Shown piece by piece: positions 1-4,772 of a stretch of 5,832 bases of DNA. The notes under the pieces are model-generated. The model saw only the letters and a program-made list of their open reading frames with translations, searched no databases and was not told where the DNA came from. Every line of letters starts with the position of its first letter. The stretch's first letter is position 1. The translations under genes and the position numbers were made by a program. Source of the stretch: JBFXDW01 sp050180745 (GTDB lineage: Bacteria > Pseudomonadota > Alphaproteobacteria > UBA9219); contig JBFXDW010000112.1 of assembly GCA_050180745.1 (NCBI GenBank), positions 1-5,832 on the forward strand, given 5' to 3'.

Positions 1-848
1 CGCAGGTCAAAGGCACCAGACAAGAAGGCTTCCATAGAAATGCTGTCGTCGCGATAATAATCAATTCTGACCGAGTCAAAATTATAAAGACCCTTTTGCA
101 CATTTAATTTTTGGCCCCAGTAATTTGGGTCGCGCGTGAGGGTGAGAGAACGCCCCACATCTACGCTTGTTACTTTATAAGGACCGCTGGCAACAGGTGG
201 TGTGAGCGTTGTTTTGCTAAAGTCGCGATTTTCCCAGATATGTTTAGGGATGATTGGCATCAGGCCCATAATCAGCGGCATCTCGCGATCATAGAAACCG
301 TTTTCTTCTTTCTTAAATTGAAATCTGATTCTATGAGGTCCAAGCATTTCGGCGTTGGCTACTTTTTTATAAAAAGTTCTGTGATTGGGTCGTCCCTTGT
401 CGCGGAGTGTCTCAAAAGAGAACAGGACATCCTCAGCGGTCAGTAACTTTCCATCCTGCCAGTGTGCTTCGGGTCTTAGATTAAAGATAATTTCTGAGCG
501 ATCTTCAGGAACTTCAACCGTTTTGGCGATCAACCCATAAAGAGTGAAAGGCTCATCCCAGCTTCGCGCCATTAAAGTTTCATAGACCGCTGAGGAAGAA
601 AAAAGGCTAAAGGCTGGAGCTTCTGGAACGTTGCCACGAACAATAAAGGGATGGAGAGAATCAAAGCTGCCCACGACACCGAGTTTTAACATGCCTCCCT
701 TGGGAGCTTGGGGATTAGCATAAGAAAAATGATCAAAGTCTTTTGGATATTGGGGCGTGCCATGCATTGCTAGCGCGTGACGCGGCTGTGCCGCGAAGGC
801 AGGCGTTGTAACGGCAATAAGCGTAAAAAGAAGGACAAAACATCGCAT
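1..848 (-). CDS. yejA: YejA-like periplasmic peptide-binding protein of an ABC transporter (C-terminus outside window)
   Basis: Substrate-binding subunit of an oligopeptide ABC importer (solute-binding family 5), expected in the periplasm, where it would hand peptides to a YejBEF-type permease and ATPase. Read from the ATG at 848, the frame is open to the left edge: 282 residues of a protein that is usually about 600. Residues 1-19 form a Sec signal peptide (MR, hydrophobic core FVLLFTLIAV, AFA cleavage motif before A20). The mature start has HALAMHGTPQYPKDFDHFSY and then NPQAPKGG (45-52), the pattern I associate with YejA homologues. The family-5 segment W-QDG-K-LTAEDV-FSFE lies near 130-146, and ASGPY at 220-224. 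A stop codon at 873-875 lies in frame upstream and no other start lies between, so ATG 848 is well supported. The ribosome site is weak (CAGG, about 4 nt upstream). The gene follows acs after 102 bp. Family-5 membership is firm; YejA rather than another peptide binder is likely. The real substrate is unknown. Confidence 0.88.
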   Translation of the reverse strand, partial: MRCFVLLFTLIAVTTPAFAAQPRHALAMHGTPQYPKDFDHFSYANPQAPKGGMLKLGVVGSFDSLHPFIVRGNVPEAPAFSLFSSSAVYETLMARSWDEPFTLYGLIAKTVEVPEDRSEIIFNLRPEAHWQDGKLLTAEDVLFSFETLRDKGRPNHRTFYKKVANAEMLGPHRIRFQFKKEENGFYDREMPLIMGLMPIIPKHIWENRDFSKTTLTPPVASGPYKVTSVDVGRSLTLTRDPNYWGQKLNVQKGLYNFDSVRIDYYRDDSISMEAFLSGAFDL

Positions 849-874
849 GGCGCCTGCGAGTTTAGGCGGTTTTT

Positions 875-900
875 AGGGAGAAGGGAAGGAGGAAGAAGGA
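875..900. other. 26-nt pure purine tract before yejA
   Basis: Every base from 875 to 900 on the plus strand is A or G, made of GGGAG, AAGGG and GGAAG-like blocks. On the minus strand, the direction of acs and yejA, this is a C/U-rich leader ending about 26 nt before the yejA start. It directly adjoins the heptad repeats. Such tracts can form triplex DNA or serve as unstructured leader RNA, but no function is shown. Confidence 0.7.
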
Positions 901-910
901 TCAAGGATCC
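898..910 (-). terminator. Weak hairpin with pyrimidine tail after acs (doubtful terminator)
   Basis: On the minus strand, GGATC and GATCC pair around a 3-nt loop (CTT) and are followed by a C/T-rich tail (TTCTTCCTCCTT). The stem has only 5 bp and the tail is not a clean U-run, so it is a poor intrinsic terminator. It is the only terminator-like structure between acs and yejA. The upstream GGATCA copies could pair with the TGATCC half as alternatives. Confidence 0.2.
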
Positions 911-946
911 CCGACCCCCGACCCCTGATCCCTGATCCCTGATCCC
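909..946 (-). other. Potential G-quadruplex motif (six G-runs) downstream of acs
   Basis: The plus strand has six C-runs of 4, 5, 4, 3, 3 and 3 bases at 909-912, 915-919, 922-925, 930-932, 937-939 and 944-946, with spacers of 2, 2, 4, 4 and 4. The minus strand, and any acs readthrough RNA, therefore has six G-runs with loops short enough to fit the standard G3+N1-7 rule. It is a by-product of the heptad repeat. It could slow polymerase, protect the acs mRNA 3' end or block readthrough into yejA; none of this is shown. Confidence 0.6.
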
Positions 947-950
947 AGAA

Positions 951-2876
951 TCACCCTGCGCGGCGTTTAATCAGCTCATCGACAACCGAAGGATCGGCCA
1001 GTGTTGAGGTATCACCGAAACTATCAAGCTCATGAGCTGCAATCTTCCGTAAGATGCGGCGCATAATTTTACCAGAGCGTGTTTTAGGAAGATTGGGCGC
1101 AAACTGGATAACATCCGGCGTTGCAATGGGGCTGATTTCCTTGCGGACCCAGTTTATCATGCTTTTTCGTAGCTCTTCACTCTCTTCGGCGGCTTCGGTT
1201 AGCGTAACATAAGCATAGATGCCCTGTCCCTTGATGTCGTGAGGAAAGCCAACAACGGCAGCTTCAGCGACGTGTTCTAGGGCTACAAGAGTGCTTTCAA
1301 TCTCAGCCGTACCAAGGCGGTGGCCAGAGACATTAATCACGTCATCAACGCGACCCGTGATCCAGAAATAGCCATCTTCGTCACGGCGGCATCCATCGCC
1401 AGTGAAATATTTACCTTCGTAACAGCTAAAGTAAGCTTGTTTAAAGCGCTCATGATCGCCCCAGAGCGTCCGCGCTTGACCGGGCCAACTATCAGCAATG
1501 CATAAGTTGCCTTCACATGCGCCTTCCAGAGGAATGCCCTCATTGTTGACGATTTCAGGTTTAATGCCAAAGAAAGGTGTTGTTGCTGACCCTGGTTTGA
1601 GCGCCGTAGCGCCAGGCAGCGGCGCAATCATATGGCCGCCCGTTTCTGTTTGCCACCATGTGTCGATCACAGGGCAACGCTCTTCGCCGACAACGCGATG
1701 ATACCACAACCATGCTTCGGGATTGATTGGTTCACCAACACTGGCCAAAAGACGCAAAGATTTACGGCTTGTTTTCTTGACGTAAGAGTCGCCATCGCGC
1801 ATCAACGCACGAATAGCCGTTGGAGCTGTGTATAAGATGTTGACTTTGTGCTTATCGACAATCTGCCAGAAACGGCTGGCATCAGGATAGTGTGGCACGC
1901 CTTCAAACATAAGCGTTGTTGCTCCATTGGCAAGAGGTCCATAAACGACATAGCTATGTCCTGTTACCCAGCCTACATCGGCTGTGCACCAAAAGATTTC
2001 ATTGTCGTGATAATCGAACACACATTTGTGTGAAAGCGAGGCGTGAAGCAAATAACCACCTGTTGTGTGAACGACGCCTTTTGGTTTACCCGTTGATCCG
2101 GAAGTATAGAGAATGAAGAGAGGATCTTCGGCGTTCATTTCCTCAGGCGGGCAAAGAGGCTCAACAGCAAGGCATTCTTCGTGGTACCAGCAGTCGCGTT
2201 CTTTGTGCCACGCGATTCCATTCCCTGTCCGCCGTACGACGATAACCGATTCAACGTCGGGGCAGCCTTCGACGGCTTCATCAACATTGTTTTTCAAAGG
2301 CACATGACGGCCTCCGCGATAGCCTTCGTCGGCTGTGATAATAACCTTAGCACCGCAATCCAAAATGCGGTTTTTTAAACTGTCTGGAGAGAAACCAGCA
2401 AACACAACCGAGTGAACAGCGCCAATTCGTGCGCAAGCTAACATGGCGTAAGCGGCTTCAGGAATCATAGGCAGGTACAGCGTAACGCGATCGCCCTTTT
2501 TAACGCCTTTTTTCTTCAGTACGTTGGCAAAGCGGCACACTTCGTTGTAAAGCTCAGCATAGCTGATGTGCTTGTGTTCGCTTGGACTGTCGCCTTCCCA
2601 GATAATGGCTGTGTCTTGAGCGCGCAAAGCCAGATGACGATCAACGCAATTGACGCAAGCATTGAGAGAGCCGTCCTCAAACCATTTGATAGAGACATCG
2701 CCCGTGAAATTTGTGTTTTTCACTTTTGTGTAAGGCTTGATCCAGTCAAGATTTTTGCCCATCTTGCCCCAGAAAGAGTCTGGGTCGTTGATCGACTCGT
2801 CATACATCTTTTGATATTGCGCGGCGTTGATCCAGCAATTTTCGCTGGCCGCTTCGGTTACAGGAAGAGTGACCAT
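951..2876 (-). CDS. acs: Acetyl-CoA synthetase (AMP-forming acetate-CoA ligase)
   Basis: Cytoplasmic enzyme that turns acetate, ATP and CoA into acetyl-CoA through acetyl-AMP. It has 641 residues, against about 650 for the family. Visible motifs, using this start: P-loop-like YTSGSTGKPKG at 257-267; acetate-pocket residues V304, T305, V380 (in SVGEP) and W408 (in DTWWQTETGG), which match V310, T311, V386 and W414 of the Salmonella enzyme with a constant offset of 6; FTGD with D494; hinge-region GRVDD with R509; and PKTRSGK with K603, equivalent to the lysine (K609) that is acetylated to switch off Acs in enterobacteria. The tryptophan in the pocket argues for acetate over longer acids. The frame is open for 38 more codons up to 2990, but those residues do not look like Acs, while the protein from ATG 2876 begins with the normal family N-terminus and has a ribosome site 9 nt upstream. 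It lies 146 bp after gltX and 102 bp before yejA on the same strand. No truncation or missing catalytic residue is seen. Confidence 0.97.
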   Translation of the reverse strand: MVTLPVTEAASENCWINAAQYQKMYDESINDPDSFWGKMGKNLDWIKPYTKVKNTNFTGDVSIKWFEDGSLNACVNCVDRHLALRAQDTAIIWEGDSPSEHKHISYAELYNEVCRFANVLKKKGVKKGDRVTLYLPMIPEAAYAMLACARIGAVHSVVFAGFSPDSLKNRILDCGAKVIITADEGYRGGRHVPLKNNVDEAVEGCPDVESVIVVRRTGNGIAWHKERDCWYHEECLAVEPLCPPEEMNAEDPLFILYTSGSTGKPKGVVHTTGGYLLHASLSHKCVFDYHDNEIFWCTADVGWVTGHSYVVYGPLANGATTLMFEGVPHYPDASRFWQIVDKHKVNILYTAPTAIRALMRDGDSYVKKTSRKSLRLLASVGEPINPEAWLWYHRVVGEERCPVIDTWWQTETGGHMIAPLPGATALKPGSATTPFFGIKPEIVNNEGIPLEGACEGNLCIADSWPGQARTLWGDHERFKQAYFSCYEGKYFTGDGCRRDEDGYFWITGRVDDVINVSGHRLGTAEIESTLVALEHVAEAAVVGFPHDIKGQGIYAYVTLTEAAEESEELRKSMINWVRKEISPIATPDVIQFAPNLPKTRSGKIMRRILRKIAAHELDSFGDTSTLADPSVVDELIKRRAG

Positions 2877-2885
2877 TTTCAAACG

Positions 2886-2890
2886 CTCCG
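2886..2890 (-). promoter_or_regulatory. Ribosome binding site that fixes the acs start
   Basis: The minus strand reads CGGAG here, 9 nt before ATG 2876. No comparable site is apparent for the longer reading from 2990. This, with the family-like N-terminus that follows, selects ATG 2876. Confidence 0.6.
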
Positions 2891-2901
2891 TTTTGTTTTG
2901 T

Positions 2902-2919
2902 TTTGAACTATTTTTCAAA
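2902..2919. repeat. Inverted repeat in the acs leader, possible operator
   Basis: TTTGAA and TTCAAA flank a 6-base spacer (CTATTT), an 18-bp perfect dyad 26-43 bases upstream of the acs start. A further TTCAAA at 2878-2883 sits right at the start codon, so the left arm at 2902-2907 could pair with either copy. The position suits a repressor or activator site or a small RNA switch, but the arms are AT-rich and chance is possible. No convincing -35/-10 pair was found beside it. Confidence 0.3.
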
Positions 2920-3000
2920 GGAGCCCGAATAATGTCATAAATAAAACACAAAAGGAAAGCCCCTTGTCTCGCGATGCACAACGGGTTCACTTCTTATGTT

Positions 3001-3020
3001 TTTTGCGATGCAAAATTTTG
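3001..3020. repeat. Overlapping small palindromes just after the gltX stop
   Basis: TTTTGC and GCAAAA pair around GAT (3001-3015), and CAAAATTTTG (3011-3020) is a perfect palindrome overlapping it. They lie 2 nt beyond the gltX stop codon. On the minus strand the first stem is followed by AAC rather than U's, so it does not look like an intrinsic terminator for gltX; it may be a 3'-end stabilising stem or chance in AT-rich DNA. Confidence 0.3.
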
Positions 3021-3022
3021 TT

Positions 3023-4432
3023 TTACGACAAACGTGCCAGAACTTCTTCTTTGCCAAGAATAGATGCTGCTGTGAAAATTGGCGGCGAAACATTGCTGCC
3101 TGTTAATGCAGCGCGTAAGGGTTGTGCTATGGCGCCGAGTTTAAGGCCATTCTTTTCTGCATATGCTTTGAGAAGTTCGTGAATGTTGTCGCTTGTGAAT
3201 TCATCAAGTGCAGCAAGTTCGTCGCGCAATACAGAAAGATGTGCGCGCGCCTCCGTTGTCAAAAGAGCTTGTGCCTTTTCGTTTGGTTCGATGCGCATAA
3301 AATAGAAAAGTGAGGCATCTGCAATCTCTTGGAGCAACTGCACACGCGGCTTGATATCAGGCAGCGCGGCAACGAATTGTTCCATTTCGGATTCGGTTAG
3401 ATTACGGCCAAGCTTTGTTTCAACAAAAGGACGAGCAAGTAGGGCCAATTCTTCATCATTAGTTTGCATTATATAGTGTGCGTTAAGATGCTTGAGTTTG
3501 GCAAAATCAAATCGTGCAGGAGATTTTCCAATAGCATCAAGATCAAACCATTCTATCGCTTGAGAGGTAGAAATAATTTCATCATCGCCATGAGACCAGC
3601 AAAGCCGTAAAAGATAATTGCGCATTGCTTCAGGCAGATACCCCTCTTCGCGATAGGTTCCAACGGCTGGTGCGCCATGGCGTTTGGAAAATTTCGCGCC
3701 GTCGGGTCCATGGATAAGCGGCAAATGCGCGAAGGTTGGCACATCCCATCCCATCGCATCATAGATTTGTACCTGACGAAAAGCGTTTGTCATATGATCG
3801 TCACCGCGAATTACATGCGTAATTCCCATATCATGATCATCAACAACAACGGCAAGCATGTAAGTCGGCGTTCCATCGCTACGGAGGAGAACCATATCGT
3901 CAAGTTGTTCATTATTGACCTCAATGTGCCCCATAACCGCGTCTTCGATAATCGTCTTCCCTGTCAGAGGCGCCTTCAGCCGAACCGCAGGCGCAACACC
4001 TGCTGGAGCCTCGCTTGGATCACGATCCCGCCAGCGTCCATCATAGCGCTGAGGCAGCTTTTTTTCTTTTTGCTCTTCGCGCATGGCCGTGAGCTCTTCA
4101 GGGGTGGCATAGCAATAATAGGCTGCGCCTTTAGCAATAAGCTCTCTAGCGACTTCGGCGTGGCGGTCTTTCATATCGAATTGGGAATAATAAAGCTTGC
4201 CCCCATTTTGTGCGGGATCATCATTGTCCCATGTAAGGCCTAGCCAGCGCATACCGTCCAGAATGGTCTCGACCGATTCAGGTGTCGATCGCGATTGATC
4301 TGTGTCTTCGACCCGCATTAAGAATTTGCCGCCATGGTGACGGGCGTAGAGCCAGTTAAAAAGCGCGGTTCTTGCGCCACCGATATGAAGAAAGCCTGTT
4401 GGAGAGGGGGCAAAGCGAACAATAGGAGTCAT
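3023..4432 (-). CDS. gltX: Glutamyl-tRNA synthetase
   Basis: Class I aminoacyl-tRNA synthetase that charges tRNA-Glu in the cytoplasm. It has 469 residues, typical of bacterial GluRS. The Rossmann catalytic core starts at once with RFAPSPTGFLHIGGARTAL, holding the HIGH-type motif HIGG at 16-19, then RVEDTD at 40-45. The KMSKS-type loop is KFSKR at 247-251. The alpha-helical anticodon-binding part follows from about residue 310 and ends with RAALTGSNVSPPIF and a final helix. The insertion near 107-135 has a single cysteine (AYYCYATPEEL), so the zinc site of the E. coli enzyme is absent. Many alphaproteobacteria lack GlnRS and use a GluRS that also loads tRNA-Gln, followed by GatCAB; which kind this is cannot be told from sequence reading alone. 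The start at ATG 4432 is set by family alignment and an AAGG site 9 nt upstream (4442-4445). It is divergent from comEC and followed by acs. Confidence 0.97.
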   Translation of the reverse strand: MTPIVRFAPSPTGFLHIGGARTALFNWLYARHHGGKFLMRVEDTDQSRSTPESVETILDGMRWLGLTWDNDDPAQNGGKLYYSQFDMKDRHAEVARELIAKGAAYYCYATPEELTAMREEQKEKKLPQRYDGRWRDRDPSEAPAGVAPAVRLKAPLTGKTIIEDAVMGHIEVNNEQLDDMVLLRSDGTPTYMLAVVVDDHDMGITHVIRGDDHMTNAFRQVQIYDAMGWDVPTFAHLPLIHGPDGAKFSKRHGAPAVGTYREEGYLPEAMRNYLLRLCWSHGDDEIISTSQAIEWFDLDAIGKSPARFDFAKLKHLNAHYIMQTNDEELALLARPFVETKLGRNLTESEMEQFVAALPDIKPRVQLLQEIADASLFYFMRIEPNEKAQALLTTEARAHLSVLRDELAALDEFTSDNIHELLKAYAEKNGLKLGAIAQPLRAALTGSNVSPPIFTAASILGKEEVLARLS

Positions 4433-4463
4433 AAGATATAGCCTTGGTTGATATTGAAGCGTC

Positions 4464-4492
4464 TTTATACCGTAGGGCGAGGGAGAGGGAAA
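4464..4492 (-). promoter_or_regulatory. Candidate gltX promoter
   Basis: On the minus strand TATAAA (4464-4469) is a good -10 match. A poor -35, TTTCCC (4487-4492), lies 17 bp upstream with only 3 of 6 consensus bases. A start near 4457 would give a leader of about 25 nt holding the AAGG ribosome site. The -35 and spacer overlap the plus-strand G-quadruplex motif. Confidence 0.3.
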
Positions 4493-4498
4493 GGGGGG
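4475..4498 (+). other. Potential G-quadruplex motif with three 3-nt loops
   Basis: Four G-runs (3, 3, 3 and 6 bases) are separated by loops CGA, AGA and AAA, a textbook G3N3 pattern. It lies on the plus strand, the comEC sense strand and gltX template strand, some 43-66 bp upstream of the gltX start, over the candidate gltX -35 region. A regulatory effect on gltX is possible but unshown. Confidence 0.6.
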
Positions 4499-4545
4499 CT
4501 GTGAGGCTTGCTTTTCTCTCCTAACTCCTCATATTCTCTCCTTCA

Positions 4546-4681
4546 GTCATTCTCGCGCATGCGGGAATCCCATTTTTTATTTCCAGAATTTGCAAAGAAA
4601 AGTGAATATTGCAAGTTTCAGAACTACCAAAATGGGATTCCGGCACTCATCCTTCGCTACGCTCGGATGGGCCGGAATGAC
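4546..4681. repeat. Nested palindromic repeat element (REP/MITE-like)
   Basis: The ends are inverted: GTCATTC at 4546-4552 and GAATGAC at 4675-4681. A second, 13-bp perfect inverted pair lies inside: GGAATCCCATTTT at 4564-4576 and its complement at 4629-4641. Each arm also folds alone. The left arm has an 8-bp stem (4549-4556 with 4561-4568, one G-T pair, loop GCAT). The right arm has a perfect 8-bp stem (4637-4644 with 4671-4678) and a further 5-bp stem (4648-4652 with 4665-4669). The central 52 bp (4577-4628) is AT-rich and carries no gene. The GTCATTC...GGAATCC ends resemble dispersed palindromic repeats seen in many proteobacteria. No transposase lies in the window, so movement in trans or a hairpin-only role is inferred. 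Confidence 0.75.
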
Positions 4682-4690
4682 GGGGTTTTT
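4637..4690 (+). terminator. Right arm of palindromic element, possible terminator
   Basis: The strong right-arm hairpin (8-bp stem plus 5-bp inner stem) is followed seven bases later by TTTTT (4686-4690). This could end rightward transcription entering comEC from upstream. The distance from stem to T-run is longer than usual and there is no known rightward gene before it, so the role is doubtful. Confidence 0.2.
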
Positions 4691-4727
4691 ATTGAGAATT
4701 GAAGAGAGAAATACAAAGGAAGCCCCT

Positions 4728-4772
4728 CCCTGACCCCTGACTTCTAAATCCTGAATGCTGAATCCTGAATCC
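4728..4772. repeat. Heptanucleotide repeat tract overlapping the comEC start
   Basis: CCCTGAC occurs twice (4728-4741), then an 8-base interruption (TTCTAAAT), then CCTGAAT, GCTGAAT and CCTGAAT (4750-4770) and CC. The units are close to the CCCTGAT and CCTGATC units after acs and lie in the same orientation. The comEC ATG at 4755 is formed across the junction of the first CCTGAAT and the GCTGAAT unit, so the tract is part leader and part coding. Confidence 0.85.

Larger units (their letters stand above)
896..946. repeat. In-phase heptanucleotide repeat tract after acs
   Basis: Seven 7-bp units run without a phase break: AAGGATC twice (896-909), CCCGACC twice (910-923) and CCTGATC three times (924-944), followed by CC. 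In another register the C-rich part is CCCCGAC twice and CCCTGAT three times. All units share a GA-pyrimidine core. The tract ends five bases before the acs stop codon and fills much of the 102-bp gap to yejA. The organisation resembles the short tandemly repeated heptamers of filamentous cyanobacteria, though the sequence differs. A related tract lies at 4728-4772. Confidence 0.9.
4433..4754. other. Divergent gltX/comEC spacer, 322 bp, no gene
   Basis: No credible protein or RNA gene is seen. In order it holds the gltX start signals (4433-4469), four G-runs (4475-4498), a C/T-rich stretch (about 4508-4545), a nested palindromic element (4546-4681), an A/G-rich stretch (about 4694-4722) with AAAGGA, and a heptad tract running into comEC. 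No clear comEC promoter was found. The length and repeat content are unusual compared with the other two spacers. Confidence 0.7.

Noticed and set aside
111..446. Plus-strand open frame of 111 codons
   Set aside because: It lies antisense inside the yejA-like gene, starts at TTG and has no recognisable protein features.
896..946. CRISPR array
   Set aside because: The repeat unit is 7 bp and directly tandem, with no spacers.
2877..2990. Upstream in-frame extension of acs by 38 codons
   Set aside because: The added residues do not resemble the Acs N-terminus, and a CGGAG ribosome site sits 9 nt before ATG 2876.
3677..4243. Plus-strand open frame of 188 codons
   Set aside because: It is fully antisense to the conserved catalytic core of gltX; its composition looks like a shadow frame.
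4508..4702. Plus-strand open frame of 64 codons in the gltX/comEC spacer
   Set aside because: It begins at TTG without a ribosome site and is translated straight through the palindromic element. Some palindromic repeats do encode peptide insertions, but no host gene is present here.
4580..4717. comEC promoter candidates (for example TTGAGA at 4692 with TACAAA at 4712)
   Set aside because: The spacing is only 14 bp and no other pair matched both boxes at 16-18 bp.
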